A stretch of 64,000 nucleotides of DNA from Halorubrum lacusprofundi ATCC 49239. Lineage in GTDB: Archaea > Halobacteriota > Halobacteria > Halobacteriales > Haloferacaceae. Position numbers and translations under genes: made by a program. Below, piece by piece: positions 16,049 through 24,240 of the stretch (its first letter is position 1; every line of letters starts with the position of its first letter). The stretch covers positions 558,001-622,000 of the forward strand of contig NC_012029.1 of assembly GCF_000022205.1 (NCBI RefSeq), read 5' to 3'. The notes beneath the pieces were generated by a model, which saw nothing but the letters and a program-made list of their open reading frames with translations, had not been told where the DNA came from and did not search any database.

Positions 16049-16816
16049 GTGAAGGGACAGGACTGGTACCAGGCCGACGAGGTCGCGGAAGAATACGAGG
16101 ACGTACGGTTCTCAGGCGGCGGGGAGCTCATCGATCAGCGCGAGAAGGAAGCAGTCCTCTCGGCGCTCGGACCGATCGAGGAGGGACACCGCGTACTCGA
16201 GGTCGCCTGCGGCACCGGCCGGTTCACGACGATGCTCGCGGACCAGGGTGCCCACATCGTCGGAATCGACATCTCCCGCGAGATGCTCGAACAGGGGCGC
16301 CAGAAGGCGGCCGAAGCGGGACTCTCAGACACCGTGGAGTTCGTCCGCGGCGACGCCTCCCGGCTCCCGTTCCCGGACGACCACTTCGACACGGTGGTCG
16401 CGATGCGGTTTTTCCACCTGATGGACGACCCGGCGCCGTTCCTCGCAGAGCTGTGCCGCGTCAGCGCCGATCAGGTGTTCTTCGACACGTTCAACAGCCG
16501 CAGCCTGCGGACGCTGTACACCTGGCTCCTCCCGATGGGGTCCCGACTCTACTCCGAGCGCCAGGTCGCAGCCATGCTCAGCGAGGCGGATTTGACGCTC
16601 TCCGGTGAGGAACACGACTTCGTGCTCCCGTACGGGTTCTACCGCGAGCTTCCGGGCCCCGTCGCAAAACCGTTCCGGGCTCTCGACGAGCTCGTCGGCA
16701 ACACGATACCGGGAGATTACGTGGCGTCCGTCTCCTACTGGAACGCTCGGGTCCCCGCAGGCAAAAATGGGTCTGGGGGTTCTGTAGACAGCGAAAACAA
16801 CGCGGGCGCCGAGTGA
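16049..16816 (+). CDS. Class I SAM-dependent methyltransferase, GTG start
   Basis: A 255-residue methyltransferase. VLEVACGTGRFTTMLA is the SAM-binding motif I (about residues 50-65), VGIDISREML motif II, and VEFVRGDASRLPFPDDHFDTVVAMRFFHLMDD covers motifs III and IV, as in the UbiE/Methyltransf_11 group. The start is taken as GTG at 16049 (residues KGQDWYQADEVAEEYE follow), because the frame upstream is Arg- and Pro-rich and unlike protein; another GTG at 16031 is possible. It ends one base before the stop of the convergent TRAM gene. The acceptor is unknown. Confidence 0.82.
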   Translation: MKGQDWYQADEVAEEYEDVRFSGGGELIDQREKEAVLSALGPIEEGHRVLEVACGTGRFTTMLADQGAHIVGIDISREMLEQGRQKAAEAGLSDTVEFVRGDASRLPFPDDHFDTVVAMRFFHLMDDPAPFLAELCRVSADQVFFDTFNSRSLRTLYTWLLPMGSRLYSERQVAAMLSEADLTLSGEEHDFVLPYGFYRELPGPVAKPFRALDELVGNTIPGDYVASVSYWNARVPAGKNGSGGSVDSENNAGAE

Positions 16817-16817
16817 G

Positions 16818-17234
16818 CTAGACTGCCTTCTCGACGACTTCACCGACCGCGAAGTTCGATTTGACCTCCGTTACCTCGATCTTAACGCGCTCGCCGACCT
16901 CCGTGTCCGGGACGATGATCACGTACCCCCGCTCGACGCGGGCGATCCCGTCGCCCTGCTTGCCGAGATCCTCGATCTCGACGTAGCGCATCTCCCCGGG
17001 CTCGACCGGTGGCTGCGGCCCGTCGTCAGCGCGGGATGCCGAGGTATCGACGCCCTCGTCGGTCGTCCCGGCCGTTTCGGACTCGCCCTGTGAGATGAGC
17101 GCGACGCGGTACGTCTCACCCGGCTCCAGCGATCCGGTCTCGATTTCGCGTCGCGGGACCTCCACGACGTACTCGCCGTCCTCCTCGCGAACATCGGCGC
17201 TGAACAGACAAAGGAGCTTCTCTGAGATCTCCAT
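16818..17234 (-). CDS. TRAM-domain RNA-binding protein
   Basis: A 138-residue protein whose C-terminal 60 residues form a TRAM domain: VEIEDLGKQGDGIARVERGYVIIVPDTEVGERVKIEVTEV. TRAM domains bind RNA in tRNA-modifying enzymes, and small single-TRAM proteins act as archaeal RNA chaperones. Here the N-terminal half (MEISEKLLCLFSADVREEDGEYVVEVPRREIE-like sequence) adds a beta-rich segment and an acidic linker. It meets the methyltransferase gene tail to tail with a single base between the stops. Confidence 0.88.
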   Translation of the reverse strand: MEISEKLLCLFSADVREEDGEYVVEVPRREIETGSLEPGETYRVALISQGESETAGTTDEGVDTSASRADDGPQPPVEPGEMRYVEIEDLGKQGDGIARVERGYVIIVPDTEVGERVKIEVTEVKSNFAVGEVVEKAV

Positions 17235-17294
17235 AGTAGACTCCAGCGAAACGTGGAGACGGACCAGTATAGTTGTACCGCCGACATCCTCGGA

Positions 17295-17942
17295 TCAGCC
17301 ATCCAGATAGGTGTCGACGAGCGCCGCCTCTCCTTTGCGGAGGTGGGCGCCGGCCGTCGACGGCGAACACTCGATCGCCTCGGCGACGTCGGCGACCGAA
17401 CCGGATCGGGGCACGTCGTAGTACCCGACGCGACGCGCGGCGCAAAGCGCCTCTCGCTGGCGCTCCGTGAGGTTGGCGCCGGCCAACCGTCGGCCGCCGT
17501 ACGACCCGACCCGTTCGACCGTGACATCGATCGGGTCTGGAACGGCGGAGAGAACGTCCCGCAACTGGTTCGGCGGGCCGATCAGCCCGAACGACAGCCG
17601 GCCGCCCGATCGGTACACGACCGGCGGCACAGAGAGGAACTCCGTGTCGACGAACGCATCGAAAAACGTCTCCAGCGGCCCGCCGAGCCGCTCGTACGCC
17701 TTGAGGTAGAAGGCGTCGTCGCCGGGAGCCGTCTCGAAGCGGTCGATCGAGTCGACGGTTCGCAGGCGTTCGAGGTACCACTCTCGGGGGGCGACGACGC
17801 GGAACAGCGTGACGAGCGTCTCGTCGGGGAGTCGCCGCCACGTCAACAGCTCGGTCCGCCACCCGTCGCCGTCGTCGAGGAAGTCGTGCATCGGATGTCG
17901 GACCGACGGCGGAAACGCGAACTCTACGCGAACGTATCGCAT
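17295..17942 (-). CDS. Bacterio-opsin activator-like HTH_10 regulator
   Basis: A 215-residue regulator. The C-terminal 55 residues (LTERQREALCAARRVGYYDVPRSGSVADVAEAIECSPSTAGAHLRKGEAALV, read in parts) are the HTH_10 domain of the Bat family, unique to archaea and common in haloarchaea. The N-terminal 155 residues form a beta-rich sensor-like domain without recognisable ligand motifs. The ATG at 17942 is placed by the domain start MRYVRVEFAF. It is divergent from the cytochrome P450 gene with 93 bp between starts, which makes P450 control a reasonable guess. Confidence 0.85.
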   Translation of the reverse strand: MRYVRVEFAFPPSVRHPMHDFLDDGDGWRTELLTWRRLPDETLVTLFRVVAPREWYLERLRTVDSIDRFETAPGDDAFYLKAYERLGGPLETFFDAFVDTEFLSVPPVVYRSGGRLSFGLIGPPNQLRDVLSAVPDPIDVTVERVGSYGGRRLAGANLTERQREALCAARRVGYYDVPRSGSVADVAEAIECSPSTAGAHLRKGEAALVDTYLDG

Positions 17943-18035
17943 ACGGCTCGTGGCGTCTTCCCACCACTTGAAAGTTAAAAACACACGGACTGATCCGTGC
18001 GAAGGCTCAGCGGCGCACGGGTCCGATTGATACCT

Positions 18036-19562
18036 ATGTGCAACCCGATCACCCGCTCCGACGACGATCGAGCGCGACAGTCCGGCGGTAGCGAACGCAC
18101 CGACACCGCCGACGCCGACGTCGACGTCGCGGATGCTCCGCCGCCGCCAGATCCCGGCGGACTCCCGGTGCTCGGCAACGTCCACGAGCTCGCGAGCGAT
18201 GCGCTCGGGTTCTATGAACGCCGATCCGCGGAGTACGGTGGGATCGTCCGGTACGACGTGTTCGGGACGGAGAGCTACCTCGTGACCGATCCCGGGGCGA
18301 TCGGGCGGATCCTCGTCGAAGACCACGATCGGTTCGTGAAAGGCGAGATGCCTCGTGAGCAGCTCGGCGGCCTCCTCGGAGACGGATTGTTCCTCGCCGA
18401 GGGGGAGGCGTGGCGCGAGCAGCGCACGGCGATCCGATCGGCGTTCTTCCGCGAGCGGGTCGCCGCCTACGGCGACTCGATGGTCGAACACGCTCGCGAG
18501 GCGGTGGATTCGTGGGGGGACGGCGCGGTCGTCGACGTGCACGCGGCGTCGACCGAGTACGCCTTCGCCGTCCTCGCGGAGAGCCTGCTCGGAAGCGATA
18601 TCGAGGGCGAGCGCGAGACCGTTCGGGCGGCGGCCGAGGCTATCACCGATCGGTTCGACATGAGTCGTCCGACCTCGTTCCTCCCCGAGTGGCTCCCAAC
18701 TCCCGCAAACCGACGGTACCGACGCCGGCTCGGCGCCCTTCGCGCGACGATACGCGACCTCGTCACTGAGCGGCGGGCCGCCGGCCCGCCCGCCGACCCG
18801 AGCGCCGCGGACGACCTCCTCGGTACCCTCGTCGCGGCCGCGAAGCTTGGTGCGCTCGACGACGAGGAGCTAGTCGATAACGCGGTGACGTTCCTCTTCG
18901 CCGGCCACGAGACGAGCGCGCTCGGACTGACGTACGCGCTGTACTGTCTCGCGCGCCGCCCCGCGTTTCAGGACCGCATTCGCTCCGAAATCGCACCACT
19001 CCACGGAGATCCGACGCCCGCGGACCTCCGCGAGTGCCCCGCGCTGACCGCGGCGGTCGACGAGGCGCTCCGCCTGTATCCCCCGGTCCACTCCTTTTTC
19101 AGGGAGCCGACCGAGCCGATCGCGCTCGGCGAGTACCGCATCCCGTCCGGGGTCGTGCTCACGCTTGCACCGTGGTCGGTCCACCGCGACGGGCGCTGGT
19201 GGAACGCTCCCGAGACGTACCGCCCCGAACGCTGGCTCCGTGAGACCGAGGACGGCGGTGTCGTGCACGGCGACGACCGTTCCGGCCCGGCGGTGGGGGA
19301 ACACCCCGAACACGCCTTCTTCCCGTTCGGTGGGGGGCCGCGACACTGCATCGGGATGCGCTTCGCGCGACAGGAACTCCGGCTCGCGGTCGCGACGATT
19401 CTCCGTCGGGTGCGGCTGGAACCCGTGACGGAGGAACTGTCGCTGCAGGCGAGCGCGAACACCCGACCGGACGGACCGGTACACGTGCGGATCCTCACGC
19501 GAGACGAGCCGTCCGATCCAGAGTCGCTCGACCAAGACGAGCCGTCCAAGACTAGTTGGTAA
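18036..19562 (+). CDS. Cytochrome P450
   Basis: A 508-residue haem monooxygenase. The I-helix oxygen-binding motif is AGHETSA, the K-helix ExxR is EALR, the PERW region is YRPERWL, and the haem-ligand loop is FPFGGGPRHCIGMRFA with Cys438 as the thiolate ligand. The N-terminal 40 residues are hydrophilic and acidic, so it is a soluble enzyme rather than membrane-anchored. It lies opposite a Bat-type regulator, and 35 bp before a bactofilin-like gene. No ferredoxin or reductase partner gene is near. The substrate cannot be inferred; related haloarchaeal P450s are of unknown role. Confidence 0.93.
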   Translation: MCNPITRSDDDRARQSGGSERTDTADADVDVADAPPPPDPGGLPVLGNVHELASDALGFYERRSAEYGGIVRYDVFGTESYLVTDPGAIGRILVEDHDRFVKGEMPREQLGGLLGDGLFLAEGEAWREQRTAIRSAFFRERVAAYGDSMVEHAREAVDSWGDGAVVDVHAASTEYAFAVLAESLLGSDIEGERETVRAAAEAITDRFDMSRPTSFLPEWLPTPANRRYRRRLGALRATIRDLVTERRAAGPPADPSAADDLLGTLVAAAKLGALDDEELVDNAVTFLFAGHETSALGLTYALYCLARRPAFQDRIRSEIAPLHGDPTPADLRECPALTAAVDEALRLYPPVHSFFREPTEPIALGEYRIPSGVVLTLAPWSVHRDGRWWNAPETYRPERWLRETEDGGVVHGDDRSGPAVGEHPEHAFFPFGGGPRHCIGMRFARQELRLAVATILRRVRLEPVTEELSLQASANTRPDGPVHVRILTRDEPSDPESLDQDEPSKTSW

Positions 19563-19563
19563 A

Positions 19564-19575
19564 TAAACATATATG
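19564..19575 (+). promoter_or_regulatory. TATA element of the bactofilin-like gene
   Basis: taaacatatatg lies immediately after the P450 stop codon and 23-34 bp before the ATG at 19598. It gives this gene its own leaderless promoter despite the short 35-bp gap. Confidence 0.55.
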
Positions 19576-19597
19576 CTCCGACACGGATACTCTAGGC

Positions 19598-20698
19598 ATG
19601 AGCCTCTCAAGTAGCACCGCTCGTCGTCGTCGTCTCGCCGTCGCGCTCGCGCTCGTCGCGCTCCTCTCGCCGCTCGCGGCGGGACTCGCGACAGCCCAAT
19701 CGGTCCAGGGCGCGTCCGGGACGATCGTCGTCGACGAGGGTGAGACGGTTGACCGCGTCGAGGGCGTGGCCGGCACGATTGTCGTGCACGGCACCGTTGA
19801 GGGTGACCTCTCCGGCGCGGCCGGCTTGATCCGGATCGCGGAAACGGGCCGCGTCGACGGAAACGTTCAGGTCGCCGCCGGAACCGTGGTCGTCGACGGC
19901 GCGGTCGGCGGGAACGCCGAGCTCGGGGCCGGCTCCTTCGAGCTGACGGAGACGGGCCGAATCGACGGCTCGCTCGACGCCGGCGCGGGCTCGATCAGCG
20001 TCGACGGCGCTGTCGGCGGAGACGTTCGGGCGGCCGCCGATTCGGTCGTTATCGGTCCCAACGCGGACGTCGGCGGCGAGTTCCGGTACGACGCCGGCAC
20101 GTTCACCCAGAGCCCGGACGCGACCGTCGCCGGTGGCGTCGTGGAGGACACGAGCCTCCGCGGCGACACCGGGGTCGGCTTTGGGGGCGACCTCGTTCCG
20201 CTGTGGTTCGGGTCTGCGTACGGCGTCGCCGTCAACCTCGTGCTGGGCGCGGTCCTCCTGCTCGCGTTCCCTCGCTTCTCGGACGATGTCGCGGATCGGG
20301 TCAGCGAGGGACCGCTCGCCAGCGGCGGGGTCGGGCTCCTCGCGCTGATCGCTACCCCAATCTTCCTCGCCCTCGTGGCGATCACGATCGTCGGTATTCC
20401 GCTGGCGCTCGTCGGGATCGTGGCCTACGTCGTCGCGCTCTGGATCGGATCCGTGTACGGTCGGTACGCCCTCGGATCGTGGGTGCTCGACCGACTCGAC
20501 AGCCCGAACCGGTGGGTCGCGCTCCTGCTCGGCGTCGTCGGGGTCGCCCTGATCGGGCTGGTTCCGTGGATCGGTGAACTCGTCGACCTGCTCGTCCTCC
20601 TGCTCGGACTCGGCGCGCTCGCGCTCGCGCTCTGGGGCCGGTACCGGGGACGCGACGACGCGATCGTCTCCGACAGCGACCCGGTCGAGATGGACTGA
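19598..20698 (+). CDS. Bactofilin-like polymer-forming protein with membrane domain
   Basis: A 366-residue exported protein. It has an N-terminal signal (STARRRRLAVALALVALLSP, cleavage after the GLATAQ region), then about 145 residues of short glycine-rich beta-helical turns such as VEGDLSGAAGLIRI, DGNVQVAAGTVVVDGAV and GGNAELGAGSFEL, which resemble polymer-forming bactofilin repeats, and a C-terminal membrane part of four or five hydrophobic helices with a short acidic tail. Proteins of this build may form an outer-face scaffold anchored in the membrane; the role is not established. Confidence 0.75.
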   Translation: MSLSSSTARRRRLAVALALVALLSPLAAGLATAQSVQGASGTIVVDEGETVDRVEGVAGTIVVHGTVEGDLSGAAGLIRIAETGRVDGNVQVAAGTVVVDGAVGGNAELGAGSFELTETGRIDGSLDAGAGSISVDGAVGGDVRAAADSVVIGPNADVGGEFRYDAGTFTQSPDATVAGGVVEDTSLRGDTGVGFGGDLVPLWFGSAYGVAVNLVLGAVLLLAFPRFSDDVADRVSEGPLASGGVGLLALIATPIFLALVAITIVGIPLALVGIVAYVVALWIGSVYGRYALGSWVLDRLDSPNRWVALLLGVVGVALIGLVPWIGELVDLLVLLLGLGALALALWGRYRGRDDAIVSDSDPVEMD

Positions 20699-20770
20699 CT
20701 GCGGCTCCGTTCCATCTCCGTCCCAATTCCCCTCATCCTCGATCCGTGCCGTTCCGCCCCAGTCCGGCCC

Positions 20771-20850
20771 GTCCCGCTCCGGTCCTCCCCGGCCCGCTTC
20801 GGCCCTCCCCGGCCCGCTCCGGTCCTCCCCGGCCCTCCCCGGCCTGCCCC
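20771..20850. repeat. 20-bp GC-rich imperfect tandem repeat
   Basis: Three units of a 20-bp motif (consensus ggcccgctccggtcctcccc) run from 20771 to 20830, with a more diverged fourth to 20850. They lie in the 245-bp gap between the bactofilin-like gene and the DapA-family gene. One strand is strongly pyrimidine-biased. No open frame or promoter role is evident. Confidence 0.85.
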
Positions 20851-20943
20851 ATCCTTTCCCGCCCCGCCCCGTGTTTCCTCTCGCTTCCGGCAACCGCCGC
20901 CACGGGACCAAGCCCTTTCTCGCGGCCCGTCGAACCGACCCCT

Positions 20944-21849
20944 ATGAGGGAGCCGAAATTCCGACACGGAGCCGTCTCGTCCCCGATCGTGACGCCGTTC
21001 GACGCCGATGACGATTTCGACGCCGACGCACTTGCGAGCCACGTCGAGACCATCGTCGACGCCGGCCTCGACGGGATCGTCCCTTGCGGGACGACCGGCG
21101 AGTTCGCCAGCCTCACCGACGAGGAGCGTCGAACGGCCGTCGAGACCACCGTCGAGGCGGCCAATGGTCGAGTCCCCGTGATTGCCGGCGCGGCGGACAC
21201 GACCGTCTCGGGCGTGCGCGACCGGCTCCGATTCGCCGCCGAGGCAGGCGCCGACGCGGGGCTCATCACGCTCCCGTACTACCACACCTCGACGGATCCC
21301 GACGGTCAGCGAGCTTTCTTCGAGCGGGTCGCCGACGATGCCCCGCTCCCGATCTATCTGTACGACATCCCGGCGACAGTCGGCGAGTCGATCGACCCCG
21401 ATGTCGTCGCCGACCTCGCCGCACACGAGTCGGTCGTCGGGCTGAAAGACACCAGCGGCGATATTTCGGCGGTGGATACCGCTATCGACCGGACCTCGGA
21501 GGAGTTTACCGTCTTCCAGGGCGTCGACGCCCTGCTCTACCCGAGCGCATCACTCGGCGTCGACGGCGGGATCAACGCGCTCTCGCAGGTGATCCCCGAG
21601 GTCTTCGTCTCGCTCGGTGAGGCGCTCCGTGCCGGCGACGACGACCGCGCACTGGCGCTCCACCGGGAGGCGATCGCCCCGCTTTTCGCCCGATGTGGCG
21701 ACCACGGCTTCGCGCCCGCCGCGAAGGTCGCGGCCACTCACCGCGGGTTCATTCCAGACCCCCGGGTCCGCCCGCCGCTTACGCTTCCCGACGCGGCGGC
21801 ACGCGAGGCGATCGCCGCCGATGTCGACGCAGCGCTGGACGCGGTGTGA
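20944..21849 (+). CDS. DapA/KdgA-family aldolase
   Basis: A 301-residue class I aldolase of the dihydrodipicolinate synthase family. GTTGEFASLTDEE is the substrate-carboxylate loop, Tyr140 (YDIPATVGE) the general acid/base and Lys168 (GLKDTSGD) the Schiff-base residue. The fold also fits 2-keto-3-deoxygluconate aldolase of the semi-phosphorylative Entner-Doudoroff route and N-acetylneuraminate lyase. No lysine-pathway or sugar-acid gene adjoins it, so the substrate is open. The ATG at 20944 begins the fold (MREPKFRHGAV); the long frame upstream runs through the tandem repeat and is discounted. Confidence 0.87.
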   Translation: MREPKFRHGAVSSPIVTPFDADDDFDADALASHVETIVDAGLDGIVPCGTTGEFASLTDEERRTAVETTVEAANGRVPVIAGAADTTVSGVRDRLRFAAEAGADAGLITLPYYHTSTDPDGQRAFFERVADDAPLPIYLYDIPATVGESIDPDVVADLAAHESVVGLKDTSGDISAVDTAIDRTSEEFTVFQGVDALLYPSASLGVDGGINALSQVIPEVFVSLGEALRAGDDDRALALHREAIAPLFARCGDHGFAPAAKVAATHRGFIPDPRVRPPLTLPDAAAREAIAADVDAALDAV

Positions 21850-21898
21850 GTCTCCGGGCGGTGGCCGGGCGGTTACCGGGCGGTCGCCGGGGGGTCGC

Positions 21899-22639
21899 TC
21901 AGTCTCCGTCGATCGGTGTCCCGTCCGCCGCTTTCGCCCCTTCGGAGTCGAAGACGACCACGTCGCCGTCGGAGCGCTCTCCGGCGGTCGGGTCGTAGCC
22001 GTCGCGGACGCCGATCGCCTCCTCCAGTTCGCGGACCGCGCGCTCTTTGAGCGCCGCGGCCAGCGCCTCGGCGTCCTCGCGTGAGATATCGCGGCCGAGC
22101 CCCTCGCACTCGTGGGCGCGGACGGCACCCTCGGCGTCGACCGCCTCGCCCATCGGCTGGCTCGTCCCGTCGAGCGCGACGCTGAACGGGTAGGTTTGAC
22201 AGATGAGCGGGCGAGCGTCGTGGACCGTGCAGGCCCCTTGCCCGCCCGTCTCCTCGTAAAAGGTGCAGTCGCCGCAGTCGTCGGTCGCGAGCGCCCACTC
22301 GAACGTCTCACCCGCGGGCTCGCCGTCGTCGCCCTCTGAGAGTCCGAAGGGCATCGGGCGGGCGGCGTCGCGCCAGTCGTACGACTCGCCGAACTGCACC
22401 TCGGCGGCGTCGACGACTTCGCGGACCTCGTCCGGGAAGACGGTGGCCGTGTGGGGTTCGCGGTCGGCGGGGTCGTCCGCCCCCTCCCCCGCCGGCGCAC
22501 CGCCCGGTTCATCGGGGGCGTAGCCCGTACAGCAGCCCCCACAGCGCGTGCACTCGAAGCCGATCGACTCGATGGCGTCGGCGAGCTCGCCGGGGTCGAG
22601 GTCGCGGGCGCCATCGAGCTCGGCTTCGAGCGATTCCAT
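21899..22639 (-). CDS. YkgJ-family cysteine-cluster protein
   Basis: A 246-residue protein with the cysteine pattern CTRCGGCC near residues 30-37, then CGDCTFY, ACTVHDARPLICQTYPF and HECEG, the YkgJ (PF03692) arrangement that probably binds Zn or an Fe-S cluster. An acidic Gly/Ala-rich insert follows the first motif. Function is unknown in all lineages. It is divergent from the DUF5788-like gene with 111 bp between the starts. Confidence 0.88.
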   Translation of the reverse strand: MESLEAELDGARDLDPGELADAIESIGFECTRCGGCCTGYAPDEPGGAPAGEGADDPADREPHTATVFPDEVREVVDAAEVQFGESYDWRDAARPMPFGLSEGDDGEPAGETFEWALATDDCGDCTFYEETGGQGACTVHDARPLICQTYPFSVALDGTSQPMGEAVDAEGAVRAHECEGLGRDISREDAEALAAALKERAVRELEEAIGVRDGYDPTAGERSDGDVVVFDSEGAKAADGTPIDGD

Positions 22640-22750
22640 GGGATCGCTTGCGGCGCGGTCGGGTTAACATCGTCCATTCGAGAGTTGCGTTGGCGTTCGG
22701 GGGCGCGCCCGGCGAAGGAGCGAAGTGCGACCGGCCCCTACCGAGCGAGC

Positions 22751-23197
22751 GTGAAGGAGTACGAACGGAAGGGGCTCCTCGAACGCGTCAACCGCGAGGC
22801 CGCGACGGTGGGCGCGGAGATCCCCGAGGCAATCGAGATCCAAGGCGAACCGATCGAACTGCAGTCGTTCGTCTTCGAGATCAAGCGCCGCGACACGGTC
22901 CCGCCCGGCGAGCGCGAGCGGGTCGAACAGGCGAAGCGGAACCTCCGGCGCGAGCGCTTAGAACGGCTCGAACCCATCGAGGAGAACGAGGTGAGCTACG
23001 CCGAGGGCGAGGCGCTGGCGGCGTCGATCATCGGGATCGACCGCGCGCTCGACGCCTTGGAGGGGCTCGACGCGCCCGCTCCGGAGACGGAGGCGAAGCG
23101 GCAGGAGGCGGCCGACCGCAAGCGCTGGATGAGCTTCCTCAAAAAGGCGCTCGGACGGGACAGTGCAGGCGGGACACGCGGTCGGACGCGGTTCTAA
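22751..23197 (+). CDS. Conserved haloarchaeal protein, DUF5788-like, GTG start
   Basis: A 148-residue highly charged helical protein. The GTG start at 22751 is followed by KEYERKGLLERVNREAATVG, which is the usual start of this group, and the core PPGERERVEQAKRNLRRER is a likely coiled coil. The C-terminus RKRWMSFLKKALG is basic. I recall this family as DUF5788, with no known role. It overlaps the 3' end of the Rieske gene by 4 bp, tail to tail. Confidence 0.75.
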   Translation: MKEYERKGLLERVNREAATVGAEIPEAIEIQGEPIELQSFVFEIKRRDTVPPGERERVEQAKRNLRRERLERLEPIEENEVSYAEGEALAASIIGIDRALDALEGLDAPAPETEAKRQEAADRKRWMSFLKKALGRDSAGGTRGRTRF

Positions 23198-23664
23198 TTC
23201 CCCGTGAAGTCGATCCGCGAGTCACCGCTGTCGCCGTCACGGTTCGAGTGGCCGAGCCGGACGAACTCGTAGGCGTCGTCGACGAGGTATACCGCGTCGC
23301 CGTCGACGGTCACGTCGACCGACTCCAGGACGGCCCCCTCGCAGGGACCGAAGTTGCAGTAGCCGCCGTCGGCCTCGAAGGTGGCGCCGTGCTTCTGGCA
23401 GAACACCTCGCCGTTGCGGACGAACGCCCCGTCGTCCTTATCGAGGCGCACGTCGGTCCAGTGTTGACAGTAGTTGCGGAACGCGCGCACCTCGCCGGCC
23501 GCCCGCGTGAGAATCGCCTCCGCCTCGGGCGTCCCGTCCTCGGACTCGCCCACGTCGCCCTCGCCGTCGTCGACGCTCTTGGGGTCGATCGGCCGCAGCG
23601 TCACGAGGAGCGTGCTGTCCTCGGGCACCTCGTCGACGGCGGCGATCCGACGGTCTGCATCCAT
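23194..23664 (-). CDS. Rieske-type 2Fe-2S protein
   Basis: A 156-residue soluble ferredoxin-like Rieske protein. Cluster ligands are visible in NYCQHW (C-x-H) and VFCQKHGATFE (C-x-x-H), spaced about 20 residues apart, followed by CNFGPCEGAVLESV. It resembles the small electron carriers of dioxygenases and nitrite reductase NirD rather than the bc1 subunit, as no membrane anchor is present. The ATG at 23664 (MDADRRIAAVDEV) begins the fold. An acidic insert of about 20 residues lies before the first ligand. Confidence 0.85.
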   Translation of the reverse strand: MDADRRIAAVDEVPEDSTLLVTLRPIDPKSVDDGEGDVGESEDGTPEAEAILTRAAGEVRAFRNYCQHWTDVRLDKDDGAFVRNGEVFCQKHGATFEADGGYCNFGPCEGAVLESVDVTVDGDAVYLVDDAYEFVRLGHSNRDGDSGDSRIDFTGN

Positions 23665-23797
23665 ACGTATTTCTAACTGGCGTCGCGTTTGAAGCTTCTG
23701 CGTTCTGTTGGTACGATCGGTACTGTGTCGATTCTTGTGGTCGGCAGGCCGGCGTTTGAACCATCGATCACTCATAAGCCGTCTACCATGAACGGGC

Positions 23798-23911
23798 GGT
23801 GAACACTTCCAAAGCCCCAGCCGCTTGTTTATAAGCGATTGCAGACGGATCGACGGTGAACACTTCCAAAGCCCCAGCCGCTTGTTTATAAGTGATTGCG
23901 GACGGATCGAC
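23798..23911 (-). repeat. Two 57-bp tandem mini-units of the structured-RNA element
   Basis: Two nearly identical 57-bp units follow the 3' end of copy B. Read on the minus strand, each has a TTATAA box, 8 bp, then the tail CTGGGGCTTTGGAAGTGTTCACC and a linker containing CGTCGATCCGTC. They look like elements whose body has been deleted, leaving promoter and tail. A similar single unit lies beside copy D at 62133-62187. Confidence 0.85.
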
Positions 23912-23920
23912 GGTGAACAC

Positions 23921-24170
23921 TTCCAAAGCCCCAGCCGCGAGGACTCGATGGGCTCGCTGCGGTCCTCGTCGCTCACTGCGTTCGCTCCTGCGGTCCTTGC
24001 GTCGCCCGTCTTCGTCCTCGCGACTGCCCCTTTGAATCCCACCCGCCCGCACAGCGACCGCAGCCTCACGCCTCCCCAGCCTCGTCGGTCGCCCTCCGCG
24101 TTGCTCCGGACGACCGACTCCCTCGTGCGGGCTGCTCGCGTCCTGCGGGCGCTCGCAGGCGCACGCCACC
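23921..24170 (-). ncRNA. Dispersed structured-RNA element, copy B
   Basis: The 576-bp gap between the Rieske and nfeD genes holds this copy plus two mini-units. On the minus strand a TTATAA box (24180-24185) stands 10 bp before the GGTGGCG block. The first stem pairs 24084-24094 with 24108-24118 (11 bp, one G-U), around a 13-nt loop instead of the 3-nt loop of copy A. The invariant GACGAGGCTGGGGAGG and GGGTGGGATTCAAAGGGGCAG blocks follow, then the long stem with arms at 23933-23944 and 24014-24025 (one G-U) and the tail CTGGGGCTTTGGAA. The G-U pairs occur only in minus-strand RNA, which fits the TATA orientation. A further TATA-like gtttatacacc near 24209-24219 is unexplained. Confidence 0.6.
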
Positions 24171-24240
24171 GTAGTCGACTTATAAGGGGTCGTTGCCGTC
24201 GCTCAGTCGTTTATACACCGGATCGCCGTCGCGGTCGCGA

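Noticed and set aside
23798-23911. CRISPR array
   Set aside because: Only two units of 57 bp with no unique spacers; the period contains a TATA box and the tail of the dispersed element, and no cas genes are near except a stand-alone Cas4-like protein 28 kb away.
23783-24169. Small open frames through the four structured elements (also at 12327-12605, 44700-45005 and 62180-62911)
   Set aside because: They sit in different frames and strands in each copy, end at different places, and the conserved blocks are nucleotide blocks that are not kept in frame.
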